DNA from: Hepsetus odoe
Taxonomy: Eukaryota > Chordata > Actinopteri > Characiformes > Hepsetidae
Assembly (NCBI GenBank): GCA_017165825.1
Contig: CM029387.1
Location: 11,283,999 to 11,347,998, forward strand
Length of the DNA stretch: 64,000 bases
Direction: 5' to 3'
Of this stretch, positions 1 through 12,769 are shown in pieces (within the stretch, counting starts at the first letter, position 1; each line of letters starts with the position of its first letter). Both the position numbers and the translations under genes were made by a program. The notes under the pieces were generated by a model. It made no database searches. It worked only from the letters and a program-made list of their open reading frames with translations, and was not told the origin of the DNA.

Positions 1-40
<40 letters not shown>
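1..40. repeat. (AG)n microsatellite, cut by window edge
   Basis: Pure AG for 40 bases, followed by (ACAG)n and (AAAT)n stubs. Confidence 0.95.
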
Positions 41-51
<11 letters not shown>

Positions 52-1780
52 TAAATAAATAAACAGAATCCTGATTAACTGAGGGTGTGTGATAAATTTG
101 GCAGGACAAAAGGAGAAGTGGTATAAAGAATGCTGTGAGAAAAAGGGCTGAATGCTGCTGTTTCTATCTGTGGCCAGTGGCAAGCCTGGAAATCAGTGCG
201 TCATCTCTACTAAATACAGTATTTGTGCACCATCTCTCGTCTGGGGTGTACAATAACCATTACGACAATAAAATAGTAGCACGCTTCAAATTTAAGAGCA
301 CTCAAATCTTTAAACGTCTTCAAATGCAGCATTACAGAACACAGTTATGCAGCCCCAGGAGATCACACAAACATGCTATTTAATCTGCTGCAGAAGACAG
401 GGAAAAGGAAGAAAGAGGGGCAGTGGGATTCATTTAAGATTCTTTTCTACCTTAAGTATGACTCCATACGCTGCTTGGAAAACATCAGCATCAGTGTCAG
501 GACATTAATTCTACTGAAAACTAGCCCACTGGATATCTCAGTAAAAGGCACTCTTTGTGCGGTATGACAGCATAAAATGTGGACTCAAAACATTAGAATG
601 GTATTTGATGAATATAAAATGCAAGAAAACCTCACTTTCAACAAAGGAGAAGCATGTTCTGTCTCAAAAAAACAAATGAACTAATGAAAAAATTGAAAAA
701 CCAAAAAAAACCCCCAAAGGATTCTGAGCAGCTATTATCCCAGAGCTACAGTCAAATATCTAAGAGTACGAGTCTCTGATAGCTAAGAATGAACAATATC
801 TCTCAGTAAAGGACTGTTTTACAAAAACACTTGGAAGATTGGAAGATGTTATCTCCTTTCAAAGGGCAACATATATTTACATTTCCAATGGGTAACTTCA
901 TATTTATTAAATTGCATTCTGTCACACATATTATGAAGCATTATGAGAGGATTGAAGTATAATGTAGCACTGAAAAACAATAACTTTGGTCAATGGCATC
1001 ATTCACTGGATATTGTTCCTTTCCTAATTTCGTCTATTATTTTTTTTCCTTTTAGCTAATTCATGGGGATGCTACATGATTGGTGTATATAGAAGATGAT
1101 GTTAAAGAGTGTATGTGTATGCAGCTTAAATTCAATCAATTCAATTTCAAACTCTTAGAATGAATGTGACAGCTATACCACTGCAGGCGCTGAGAAGAGA
1201 TTTCGCTTTAATTAGATGACTAGAGCTGAATTATGATCTGTGTTTCAGCAAAAATAAAATCAGTCAAAATTAAACCATACTGGGTAAGATAAGTTTTGCT
1301 GGACAATATATTGATTATACCAGTATATCAGTATTGGTCTCACACCACCTCGTTTTATTCTCACTATTAGAAGGGGCTGAGGTATAATATTAATTAAATG
1401 AATTTTATTTCTTTCATGAAAGTCTGTCTACAAGGTTCCTGTTGATTTAATTAAGTTAAGAGATTCAGAACAGAACAGAACAGGCCAATCAAAAAAGCTG
1501 TGTCAGATTAGTAAGACTTTCTTTTAGGATAGTAGTCCTCAAGGGTTACTGGGGTTATTAACTTTATTAAAGCTAACATATGCAAAATTAAACATTAGCT
1601 GACGCTGTGGCAGTGAAGTGAATCAATATCACTCAGTTCAGACTGTGTTATCAAGTACTCTGGTGTGTATCTTGGAACACTCGTGCACTGCTACTGAATA
1701 CAGAATGCACTCTGTTCTCAGAATATTTATGGCATCAAATCTGTATGTGATTAATCTGCTTCTAACATGCAGAGGGAGGA
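41..1780. other. Non-coding, nothing recognised
   Basis: AT-rich DNA with only short chance frames. No recognisable gene, repeat or RNA. Confidence 0.6.
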
Positions 1781-1783
1781 GAG

Positions 1784-1823
<40 letters not shown>

Positions 1824-1853
1824 GGAGAGGGAGAGGGAGAGAGGGAGGGATGA
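1781..1853. repeat. (GA)n / (GGGAGA)n microsatellite
   Basis: GA run with AAAG and GGGAGA variants at its right half. Apparent Arg-Glu or Ser-Leu ORFs here are artefacts. Confidence 0.93.
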
Positions 1854-1889
1854 GTGAAAGAAATAGAAAGCCTTAATGTGCTTGTGTGT

Positions 1890-2190
1890 GCGACCGTGTG
1901 AGCTGGAGCGTTCGTTGCGTGTCATTGGCTGAATGGTGTTGGCACGTGGGGGAAAAGTTGGCAAGTATGTGTGTGAGAGAGTGCGGCAGTCTTCAGATGT
2001 TTGGAGCCGGTCCACTGGCCTCTGGGCGCCTGAAGAAAGTGGCCCTTTGTGGACGCGTCCATCAACCTGGCCGAGGATGAAAGGCTGGCGTTGTTTTATT
2101 CAGCGATTTCTCCCTGAAAGCTTCGCTGTGTGGCCCGCTTCAGCTGCTGGAGAGTCCATCACACTGCGGGTTTATTCACCGCCCAGAGTT
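1890..2190. promoter_or_regulatory. GC-richer island, possible conserved non-coding element
   Basis: About 300 bases clearly richer in GC and CpG than the surroundings, with the perfect 12-bp palindrome TGGACGCGTCCA (2050-2061). No convincing ORF or signal peptide. Regulatory role is inference only. Confidence 0.25.
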
Positions 2191-2223
2191 TACCAGCATG
2201 TCTGTGTTCATGTGTGCATGTAG

Positions 2224-3007
2224 GAATATGATAAGCTGATAAAAATAATGATAATGGTCAAAATAAAATATTTATAGGGCTGCAAAAAAAAAAAAGATTA
2301 TTATTGTCTGTTAATGTCAAGAAATCATCAAATAATAAATTATTTGGCCTGTAAATGTGGGGCTACTACCAAAAATTATTAATTTTTAAAAACAACAATA
2401 AAAAAAGAAAAAATCAAAAAAGAAAAAATCACTTTGAAAAACTAACAATAATTGAATAGCAAAAGGTAAAATTTTTGCTATTTATTTATATTATTTAAAA
2501 TGATTTATTTTTAAATTATTATTTACTTTATTCAGATCTTATCACTATACTGACTTCTGCGTAGATTTCAATCCCCTTTAAAAGCTTTTCAACTAAGAAC
2601 CCTACATTTTTAACAGATTACTCCACATTTTTGCTCTATGTTCAAGAAACATGATCACACATGATCAAGATACACAGTATTCCTTCAATTCATGGCTACA
2701 ATGGTGTGAGTAGGTTTCTAAGACCTGTATTTACAAAATGAGTTACCAGTCAGTTGCTATGCAGCTTGCTGATGTATGTAACACTGGGACAGGGTGAGCT
2801 GAGGAATGTCCAGTTGCATTTTAAAGAAGCTCTTTAATATTTTAAATGGACAAAATCAATATAGCATAGATCATTCCAGTGACTAGTGTTGGTAGGTTAA
2901 CATAGTGAGCTTTAGTGTAACATTAGCTCATTCTGATGAATTTTGCACAGTGTGTGTTAAATAGTTATAGCTGTGAAAACTAATGTGGAGAGAAGTCGAC
3001 TGTTCAG
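2224..3007. other. Non-coding AT-rich DNA
   Basis: Several A-rich runs at 2283-2450. Nothing recognised. Confidence 0.6.
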
Positions 3008-3280
3008 TGAAAGTGAAGTGAAAAAGTGAAAGTGACAACCCTTGTCATTGCAAGGTCACAGCACTGCACACCATGAACCACAACGAAATTGGACCTCTGC
3101 TTTTAACCCATGCACACAAACACCGTGCAGCAGTGGGCTGCTATTGAAAGCGCCCAGGGAGCAGTGATGGGGACGGTACCTTGCTCAGGGGCACCTCAGG
3201 GCAACCTACTTTTTGAGGAAATCGAACTCACAATCTTCCAATGCAGGGCCAACTCCCTAACCACTAGGCCACCACTGCCC
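3008..3280 (-). mobile_element. tRNA-derived SINE, family A
   Basis: Minus-strand copy with the GTGAAAGTGACAACCCTTGT tail at the left and ACCACTAGGCCACCACTGCC head at the right. Moderately diverged. No clear target-site duplication. Confidence 0.82.
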
Positions 3281-3414
3281 CATGTGTGCATGTGTTCATG
3301 CTGCTACTTGGAAATCTGAGAGTCTGTTATTAATGTTTGAGATATTTTTGAAATTCTGAAGATTTCTGTACCTTAATCCTTCATTATTATTATTCCCTAA
3401 TATGATTCTTTACC

Positions 3415-3415
3415 A

Positions 3416-3491
<76 letters not shown>
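3415..3491. repeat. (TA)n(CA)n(TA)n compound microsatellite
   Basis: A CA run is sandwiched between two TA runs. The TA arms are self-complementary. Confidence 0.93.
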
Positions 3492-3727
3492 TTATTCCCT
3501 TTCATAAAAAACAGTAGAACTTTAATGGGTTTTATATAAAATGGGATTGGCTACAGCATGCAGCAGTGAAACTGCAATCTGCAATGCATACGTCTGGCAC
3601 ATTACACCACTGGTTTACTGTCATTGTATGCATTAAAGATTACAGTTCCATTGTCATCTGCTTTAGTCATGTGGCAGTCCTACAATGTATTGAAGCTAAA
3701 TATCAGCGGTGACTGAGTGAACTAGCC

Positions 3728-3936
3728 CTGCATGATCAGAAGGTTTTGCTCTTCAGGCTCATTTGAGTAGGTTGCCCTGAGGTACCCTTGGCTGAGGAAC
3801 CGCCCCCAATACTACTCCCAGGTGCTGGATATGTGTGCCCACCGCTCCACTTAAGTGAGGTGGAATAAATGCAGAGAAGCATTTCATGGTGGAACACTGA
3901 GTACTGTGGTGTCTTCACAATGACAAATGGTCACTT
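3728..3936 (+). mobile_element. SINE family A-like fragment, old
   Basis: Diverged plus-strand copy retaining GGTTGCCCTGAGGTACCCTT and the AAATGCAGAGAAGCATTTC body. The tRNA head is largely lost. Confidence 0.6.
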
Positions 3937-4276
3937 TCATATGCAAAGGTCTTAAGCTACCCCTCATTTCTTAATATATTCCTGGGATTCACCTTGTTGG
4001 TGCAAGAATACTATTTTAAGCTGGTCAAACTGTCTTATCTTTGGCATATTGGGTTGATTAATTAAAGAAATGGGGACAATGTTTTCACAGTGACAGTGCC
4101 TAAAAATACAGATAAAGACATAAAGGTGCTTAGATAAAGGGGTTTCAAACACTCAGCATTTCTCATCACCAGTATACTAATCACTGGTCTGATCCTCTGT
4201 GATCATCTGTATCTGTTTCTTCACTGGTTCATGCTTTAAATTAGATTGCTTTGTTATCCTTGCACTTGCCACTGAT

Positions 4277-4446
4277 GTGAAAGTGACTATTTATCATCAA
4301 GACAACACAGCACAGCACACAGTGAACCACAACGAAATGCTTCTCTGTATTTAAGCCTTTACACACATTACATGAGGACAGACATGTCCAGCACCTGGGG
4401 ATACCCCAGGGTTACCTATTGGTCCAGGACTCAAACCCGGTGCCTT
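4277..4446 (-). mobile_element. SINE family A-like fragment, old
   Basis: Minus-strand relic: GTGAAAGTGACTATTTATCA tail, GTGAACCACAACGAAATGCT body and a decayed B-box region near 4430. Confidence 0.6.
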
Positions 4447-4540
4447 CATGGGACTGAATCAATCCTATGAAAATGGTCAGATACAGGGACAGAGTTGAAA
4501 ATGTAAGCCTGGAGAACTCGTTCTCAGCAACACTCTCACT

Positions 4541-4805
4541 CACTCATTTTCATAGCCGCGTATCCTAAGTAGGGTTGCAGGTTGCAGTGCTGGAGCCTAT
4601 CACAGCTCTCACAGGGAGAAAGGCGGGGAAAATCCTGTACAGTTTACCAGTCTATCGCAGGGCAGACACACAGACAATCATGTTCACATACACACTCACA
4701 CCTAGGGGGTAGCATCTCCAGTCTACTTGACCTGCATGTCTTTGGGTGGTAGAAGGAAACCAGAACTCCAATAGAAACACAGGAAGAACATGCAGACTGC
4801 ACACA
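4541..4805. repeat. Interspersed repeat, family shared with 36226-36500
   Basis: Shares with 36226-36500 the ordered blocks CCAGTC.AT..CAGGG, CACACTCACACCTAGGGGG, ACTCCAGTC.AC.TGAC and GGAAACCAGA. Probably the 3' part of a LINE common in fish genomes. Family not settled. Confidence 0.6.
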
Positions 4806-4843
4806 AAGAAACCCTCCTCATCAATACATTAAAGTAAATAACA

Positions 4844-4846
<3 letters not shown>

Positions 4847-4898
<52 letters not shown>
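4847..4898. repeat. (CA)n microsatellite
   Basis: About 26 units, almost pure. Confidence 0.95.
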
Positions 4899-4902
<4 letters not shown>

Positions 4903-5009
4903 TTGTGCTTATATCTTTGTCCTGCATTGACAACTTCGATGGGCTGAGTGTACATGTGAATGTGTGTGCTTGTCTTAACGGGACTATGTACAAGATTCCT
5001 TACAAACCT

Positions 5010-5028
5010 GTCTGTGTGTGTGTGTGTG

Positions 5029-5092
<64 letters not shown>
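5010..5092. repeat. (GT)n microsatellite
   Basis: About 40 units with one GC interruption. With 4847-4898 it forms a complementary CA/GT pair 112 bases apart. Confidence 0.95.
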
Positions 5093-5093
<1 letters not shown>

Positions 5094-5159
5094 CTCTGTG
5101 GCGTCTCTGCACTGTGGGTTGAGACAAAGAGGTTGAAATAAGCGTTTCTAATCTGGGAA

Positions 5160-5625
5160 GTGAATGAATGTGACACAAAGAGAGAGAACACAGACGCTGC
5201 TCTACACACACACACACACACAGAGGATAAACAGATTAGAAAGAGACAGAGAGAGAGACAGGAAGTGGGAGAACGAGGCAGGCGGGAAGGGAGAGACAGA
5301 GCGAAGGAGAGAAAAGAGACGCAAGGCAAAAGGACAAATGGAGAGTGAGTGAGAGAGAAAGAGGGAGCATAAAGGGAGAGAGCAAAACAGATGGAATGAA
5401 AGCAACAAAATGAGAGAAAGTGTAAAGAGAGGAGTGTAAAGAGAATTAAAGGACTGTTGAATTGGAAGTAGCTTTTAGAAAGAATGAAGGAATGAAAGTG
5501 GTTGAAGTAGAGGGATGACAGTGGACTGCTGATAGAGGATGGGGAAGGGAAATGTGAGCAAGAGAGCAAAAGAGTGAGGCGTTTGAAGGAGTTGACAAGA
5601 AAAAGGCGAAGAAAACAAAATGAAA
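5160..5625. repeat. Polypurine-rich block
   Basis: About 465 bases in which the plus strand is mostly A and G with GAGA and GGGAGA motifs. Long minus-strand Ser/Leu/Phe ORFs across it are compositional artefacts. Confidence 0.8.
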
Positions 5626-6047
5626 ATGAAGTGCAGTGTCATAAGCCTTTTTTCTCCCACACTGAATGACGTCATACGGTAGACAAGTGCCCTCACTCTC
5701 TCTCTCTTCCTCTCTCTCTCTCTCTTTCTCACTCATGCTTGTTTGTCTCCCCATCCTTTCCTAGTCTTTCAGACACACACGCAAAGTTAAAATTTGTCAC
5801 GTCCTGTCCTCTGGCTAAACACATGACATGGGTGTGTATTACACTCCTTTTAAGTTTCCACGCATTAACGGCCATGTACTCTAGAAATATGCTCACATAC
5901 ACACACGCGTGCACATACACACACACACACACACACATTCTCGCCTGAGCCAGGTGAGTGTTCCATACGGTTGTTAAAATTAATTAGCTGTGCTCAGAAA
6001 GGAATACGCTCTGTCTGTAAGCCCCTTATCAGTGCATGAGAATTACT

Positions 6048-6049
<2 letters not shown>

Positions 6050-6104
<55 letters not shown>
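6050..6104. repeat. (CA)n microsatellite
   Basis: About 26 CA units, then ATAT. Confidence 0.95.
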
Positions 6105-6109
<5 letters not shown>

Positions 6110-6189
6110 TCACATGCACACATACACTCAGAGTGCTTTTTAACAGTGTACTTTTCCTAAATCAGATCAATGCTACTGTATTGGGAGCA

Positions 6190-6223
6190 GTGTGTCTGTG
6201 TGTGTCTGTGTGTGTGTGTGTGT

Positions 6224-6257
<34 letters not shown>

Positions 6258-6268
6258 TGGGGGGGGGC
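6190..6268. repeat. (GT)n microsatellite with G-run
   Basis: Interrupted GT repeat ending in a run of nine or ten G. Confidence 0.92.
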
Positions 6269-8745
6269 ATGCTTTTACTGTTCACTGCACACCTTGGCTG
6301 TTATGAATCCACTAAAGATAAGTGTCTGTAGGCCTACCACCACATCCTGAATAGACCTTTATCAATAAGGCCACTCATGTGAACACATATACAAAAAACT
6401 CACACACTGCTATGATATTGATCAAACGTTTGGAGTTCGCTGTTGATTATGGGAGGTTTGAGCATAGGAGAAATGTGTGCACCCGTTTTTTGACAGGCTG
6501 TGTCGTATGATACTCTAATGCAGCAAAAAGCAAAGCATTAAAATCAGACAGAAAGTCAGAAATGCGTCAGGTTCTTGGCCAATTCCCATCTGAACCTCGT
6601 TTTAATGAAATTGCAGCTGCTTACCAGTCCTCAAGCTTATAAATGTACCAGCTCTTTCCTCATTTTAACACTTAAACTGGCAGGTTAATTCAAATGAAGC
6701 CAGAGTTTTAAAGCATCTTTTGGGCCAAAAGCAGCGGTTTGAATTTGTTTGGCATGGCGTTAATAAGTTGTCACCTCCTAATGTGTAATTTACAATTAGA
6801 CATTGTATTTTCTTTTCACTAAAAATGTAATATTCAATCTTATTTTTCCTGAATATCTATAAAACATGGGAGGTTAGTGTACTTTGGATTGCATTGGAGA
6901 GAAATAAATAATAATTTTTGTGCATAGGATTTTGAATTTCATTACAGTAGCCAATCAGATGATAACATTAGCAATTTCAATACAGTAGCCATCTATTTTA
7001 TTACTATTTTTTATCTCTAAAGTATTCGTCTGCTGTGAATATGTGTTTAAGGAGTTATCATCATGCATCCCCGGTATCCCCAGTTGCACTGGTATTTACG
7101 CGTGATTTCTGTATTGACACCTTTGAATCTGTGTCTCTGAATTTTCTATTAATTTATGAAAAAATACATGGAAATTAAATGAAATGTATTTTCCTTTCTG
7201 CAAAACATTGATGCTCAACAATAACTGTTGATATTCATATCTTAATGCAATCTCATCTTCTGCTTATAAACACTAATGTGCCACAATTTCTCATTTTCGA
7301 ATAATATAGTATAATAAAGTTTTGACACTTATGGATTGAAATAACACCACTGGCGATGACTGCAGCATAAGGGTTACAGGCTAGTATGTTATACAAAATT
7401 TTGAATACAGTAAGTGGTTGAAATTGCTAAAAGAGTGAAGTAATTCAGTGCTAAATATGTCATTTACAAGAAAGATACAGTTGTGAATCATTTGGATATG
7501 AATTTTTTCATTCAGTTCTACATGTCAACATCTACTGAAGCCTGGGATTAGAATTAGCAACAGCCTCCATTGATGCTACATGTGGCCAGGTTCATTTTAA
7601 TTTCAAATGTCAAATTAAACTTTTTGATCTGTGCAGCATACGTGCCAAATCTAGATCTTTCCCATGAATGAATGCCATAGATTGCTTCAGACCCATTAGG
7701 CAAGCAAGATATTGTGATTGAATGGGTTGATTTTTTTTCCTCTCCGGCCATCAGCTTTACTCAATTTGATTAAATCTCTCTGATGATTCAGGGCTTTTCA
7801 CAATTTCTTTTCAAGTCAGGCTTTTTTTTTGGTTCAAGTTCAGCAGCTCTAATGCCCTTCCAGATCTGTCTATGAATTCAGCCCAGTGGTCGGGATACAC
7901 AATAGGAAGGGCTAATTAGTCACATGGATAGCTGTGTCTGTTAAGGGTCTGTGTTTGACATAGGCAACTAAACACTTTTCCTGGGCTTAGCTTTAAACAT
8001 CACCTTGAGCTGAGCTGAGAGGTAATCCTAAAGAAAGTATGAGTGCTGTAGTTATAGCTGTGGATAAGTGTCTGCTTGCTCAGCTCAACATTCGCTGCAT
8101 CATAGTGTAATACGAGTGTACAATTGATGATCATTTGACCCAGGTATGGGAGTTGGCCCCTATATTAAGAAGCAAATCTTTTCAAATTTAGTCTTTTTTG
8201 GTTAAAGTTCATTTGGGAGTTCAGTGGGAGCAGAGCTGTATTTGTATCATTTCAAAAGTACATAGCAATAAAGGCCCCCGTTCAACATTTTTCCTATGCT
8301 GTCATTTTTTGAGGTCCTCTTAAGACATAAATTTAAATAGCAAAACTTTCATATTCCATTTTTACAAAAAAAAGCACCGATAATATTTTTGTTTTTTCCT
8401 CATATTTGCAACATAATATTCTTCATTTGAAATGAGTGAAGTCTGTGAAGTCCTCAAACCTTGCACATATTGCATTTCAACACTCAAATTTTGTGAACTG
8501 AAATTGATACATAAAACAAACCTCAAAATAGGACGCAGAAAGGGAATCTTTGATTGATTTCATATAAATATGACAAAATCACAATTACTCACAGTTAAAG
8601 TTAATTAATATGTGTTAAGGGAGCTCATTTCAAGAGAATGTGAGTGCTAATCTCAATGTCAGCGCCACAGGCCCTGTCTCAGTCAGCTCTCTAAAGTCCT
8701 CATCTTCACCACTCCTCCTCCATTAGCACACTGGCAAGTTCTGCA
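6269..8745. other. Non-coding, nothing recognised
   Basis: AT-rich single-copy-looking DNA. No ORF with protein-like composition, no recognisable repeats. Confidence 0.6.
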
Positions 8746-8747
8746 GA

Positions 8748-8796
8748 ATGTTGGAGCGTTCTGGGCCATGTTAGAGCGTTCTGGGCCATGTTGGAG
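8748..8796. repeat. 20-bp tandem repeat, 2.5 units
   Basis: Unit ATGTTGGAGCGTTCTGGGCC repeated with one change, then a half unit. Confidence 0.85.
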
Positions 8797-10689
8797 TAAA
8801 TCCAGAAACACTTAGCAATGAGTGGATCATAGCCTCCAGAAGGGCTTCTGTGTGAAATTCCAAATTAACTTTGGTGTCCCACAGTCCTTTGAAATGTAAC
8901 AGAGCAAAAGTGCAAACAGCTTGTATCTAAGGCTTTACGATATTTGTTATAATACATTTCTTTCCATTGTATATCGTTGAATTCTTCAACCTTGAAATAA
9001 TTTATGAATTTGTATCTTTTTTGTGTTTTTGCTCATTATTCTTCTCTCACTACAATACTCAGCATGCATTAAGCAAATTTGTCATCCAACTAACTGCAAT
9101 ATATCCATCAGCAAAAAAGGAATCCTGACTGCTAGCCTAACCAGATACGGATGTGAAATGTGTCTTCTAAGCAGTTAGGTTATCAGTCTTAGCTATCAGA
9201 AAGGAGTTTCTTAATCTTGAAACTTATGTTACTGTCATGTTATTATGTTGGGGCATTTAGGCACATTAGTTCCTATGAGAAAATGCTCTGCCGGTCCATT
9301 TCATATTAGTATTATTTTTAGTATTATTTTTGCTGTTTAAACTAAATTTAAACAAACTGCATTACTGCAAAATCAGTGCTGAAGTTCAATTCAACTTCTT
9401 ATTTTGCTATAATATTGGATAACCATTCACATCCGTATGAATTGGAAATCACAATGCATTTTTCTTCTGTACATGTGATGTATTGCTGAGCGAATAATTT
9501 GTGCTTTTCTCTTCCAGCAGCCAATCAGAATAAGCCATTTATGGAGCATAATTGGACATTCATTAGCACTAATAGGTAGTTTGATGGGAATAACAAGCGA
9601 TAAAAAAACTAGTGATAAGAGTCTAAGTAGAACAAAAAACAAAATGTCAAGAACCTTTTACTGCAGCTTATCCACAATTTAGGGCCACTTTGGTTTTAAT
9701 GTTGATGACCGACAAAACATAATGTGCAAACTTTGACACAAAGTGGTATTAACATCAAGAGGCTGCAGAAGAAATGTATTTTATAATTTAGAAAACAGTC
9801 TTGCTAAAGCACATGGGAAGTAATACAACAAGAAAAGAACAAACAGGGAAAAATATTAAAACAATGAGCAGCAGTGCTGCTCTGACAAGTCCTATGTCTC
9901 TTATTAACAACGGGTGCTACCTGTTTATTTACTTTTCAGTGCTTATTATTCACAATTTAGTCATTTGTTTTCTGAATAACAATGAATGCTACAATAATAC
10001 ATAATGATAAAAAAGGAAAAGGAAAGACATTTGCACACACCATTATTGAGGTATAACTGAACATTTCTAGACTGCTTGGAAGGGGAACCTATGAGTAAAT
10101 TTTAACACTAAATGGTTCTTAGAAATTAGAGAGGATAAAGGACCAATTCTTTAAGGGTCATATGCCCCAATTCGGGAGCATATAGGGCTGAGCAGGTATT
10201 TCATTTGGAAATGATTTGGCCTTGGCACTGAGGGCTGTATCCAGATGAAGAAAGTTCTTTGGTGATTTCCAATAGCTTTTATGCATAGATATAGAAGTTA
10301 GCTATATAAACCCCATAATACCTCCAACCTTTCTTGTTTTAAGAAATTTTTTTCAAGTTTTAACCATTGTACCACCATTTTTCAAAAAATGTTGACTTAC
10401 GCAAACCAGTTGATTTTTTTGTTGGGTCATTTTATCATAGCTGTGTCATATAGATAATACAATAAACAAAGAGTGCAAAACATGACAACATGACACAAAA
10501 CAGCAATCCCTGACCATAAGGCTGTCCCCTTGGATTAAATCATTGACCTTGCATGGATGTGAGCCTGTTTGTTGCACTTCCACTCCCCCTCTCATTGTCT
10601 GTGTGAAAATCTGCCTCCGCCAGCTGTATCAGACAACGCAGAGGCTGAGCGGTAAAAACATTTTTGAATAGTTGCGTAGTTTCGAATGT
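8797..10689. other. Non-coding, nothing recognised
   Basis: AT-rich. Short frames at 9427-9642 and 9801-10004 have no family features. Confidence 0.55.
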
Positions 10690-11400
10690 CCACTCCAAAA
10701 GTACTGGAACAGCAAGACCCATTTGTTTTTGCAATGCACTGAGAACAATTTGGTTTGAGGTAAAAAGATGAAAATGAGAGGAGAAATGTAATTTAATTTA
10801 CATATACATATATTAAATTACATATTTAATATACATATACATATATTAAATTACATTTGTATTTGACCACCCAGTTTTTTTATTATTGGAATGTGAAGGG
10901 CACACAGGAATAACTGTTAAAACTATAAATAGCTTTTGATATCTACTCTCAATTTGGCTTTGGATGTTACATGTAAAGACTGCATTTGTTGTTAAAAAGG
11001 GAATACAAATTAAGCCAGAGAGCTGTCTATGGGGAACTTCAACTTCCAGTGAAAACATGTAACAAAATAAAGTTTAATCTCAGCTACAGTTATGGAAAGG
11101 CCAAAGTGTGATGACAGTAAGGATATGCTTGTCATCCAAAACATTCAAGCTCATCTGTGAAGCATGGTGGTGGAAGTATCATGGCTTGGACGTTTGCTTC
11201 TTCAACAGGCTCAATAGTTTTAACTGATGACATAACTCATAACCAGCAACTGAATTAATTCTTAGTGTATAGAAAAGATTTTGTCTTCTATTTAGATTCA
11301 CACAATTTGACGGGAACTTTATCTTGCAGCAAGACAATGGTTCAAAAGCTTCCAAGACTAATGAACCAGCCAAATTATCATGAGCACACAAGGCTCAATC
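10690..11400 (+). mobile_element. Tc1-like relic fragment
   Basis: The left part starts CCACTCCAAAAGTACTGGAA, the terminal signature of a teleost Tc1-like family. The right part at 11143-11215 carries the degenerate sequence for a V-K-H-G-G-G-S-I-M-A-W block, and 11322-11340 a Q-Q-D-N block around the second catalytic aspartate. Most of the transposase is missing. An AT-rich duplicated tract (10798-10856) lies inside. No right terminal repeat was recognised. Confidence 0.65.
10798..10856. repeat. AT-rich duplicated tract
   Basis: The segment ATACATATATTAAATTACAT occurs twice, separated by ATTTAATATACAT, which is also largely self-complementary. Confidence 0.8.
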
Positions 11401-11514
11401 AAGTCAAGTAGGAGGAATGACGCAAATGAGTAATGAAGACCAGCCAGTCTGGTCAGCTTGCTGTGTTTAAGACTGTGTAGCTTCACACCATTCAGAGTGC
11501 CCATGCCACTGTAT

Positions 11515-11700
11515 TAAAGTGAAAGTGAAAACAGCAGAAAGTGACCCACAACAAAATGATCATCTGCATTTAACCCGTACACACACAGTGTAGCAGGGGA
11601 AACCTGGGGAGCAGTGATGGAAATGGTATCTTACTCAAGCGTACCTCAGGGCAACCTACCAGTTTGGGATTCAAGCCCACAACCTTCCAATCCAGGGGAA
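11515..11700 (-). mobile_element. SINE family A fragment
   Basis: Minus-strand relic with GTGAAAGTGAAAACAGCAG, GCAGTGATGGAAATGGTATC and CTCAGGGCAACCTACC. Head truncated. Confidence 0.65.
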
Positions 11701-12760
11701 AAGCCCAAAATGCTTTCTCAACATAGCAGCCAATTTGAAAACAAGTTACTTTAATACTGTATATTATTCTTTAAGGGATTGTACCAGTAATTTAATGTTG
11801 AAAAATGACCATGTAAAAATGGATTAGAACTGTTTTCGAGATTACCCAACTTTTCTTTTATACCTCTTTTTATAACTCTCTAATACTGAAAGTCTTTGTT
11901 TTCTCTCACTCTTTATTTCGTCTTGGCTGTCTTTCGCAGGCCTCACCTGTCACTGTTTTCCCCCTGATTATGATCGATGTCATTTCATCATGCCACTTTT
12001 GAATCCACCAAACATGAAACTCTCTCATGTATTTTTGAAAATGAGCTGAAGCTGAACTCTCTCTGAGGAACACAATTTTTAATTAATTCTTATTCGCTTA
12101 CTCTCTCTTGCTCTCTTAGGCTTGCTCATTTCCTCACTCTCTCTTTCCACTCTCCTGCTTGCTTAGTTGTTCTGTCTGGGTCTTTTTCTTTTCTCTCTCA
12201 CTCTCTCTCCTTCTCCCCCAAACCCTTCATCTCTTTTTTCTCTCGTTCATTTTCTGCACTGCTGTAGGGCTTGCAGTTCATTTAAACGTTTCTCTTTGAT
12301 TGGCGGCTGGTTGGGCGAGATTGCGCTGGTCCGCTGTTGAGGTAATATTTTGCCCTGAATGATTCACATATTTATCACGTTTGATTGCTCTGGCCTCTAT
12401 TAGGCTTGTGGGCCAAAGCCGCCTTGCATAGATCAGTTTTTAGGGCCTGACTTGTAAAATTGAATGCAGAAATGCTACAATGCAGCAGTGTTTGCTCTTC
12501 TAAATACCAAAAGGTGGTATTTTTTAGCAGATGAGTATGCATTGCTGGCTTGCATGTCTAATGTTTTTTTTTATCTTATGTTATTTACTTTTTTTTCTGT
12601 GTTTGTTTGCTCTGGTCTTGGCTGCAGCAGTAGATTTTTGTATTGTGTTGTGTAGTGCAGGGCTCATTTGCTCAGGCCTGTTGTGCTGTTTCTGTTATTT
12701 GCGATGCAGTTTAAATGCCGTCTTCTGGGAGCACCCCATAGATACCAATTACATCCACTC
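11701..12760. other. Non-coding, including a possible conserved stretch
   Basis: CT-rich to about 12260. 12285-12445 is more balanced in composition and could be a conserved non-coding element, but nothing in it is diagnostic. Confidence 0.4.
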
Positions 12761-12769
12761 AAGAAAGGC

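Noticed and set aside
1933..2223. 96-codon frame as a possible cadm3 exon 1
   Set aside because: No hydrophobic signal peptide, no suitable donor and no resemblance to the family N-terminus.
5000..5569. 189-codon minus-strand frame
   Set aside because: Composed of Ser/Leu/Phe and Thr-His runs dictated by the purine block and GT microsatellite.
8748..8796. CRISPR-like array
   Set aside because: Contiguous tandem units without spacers, in a vertebrate genome.
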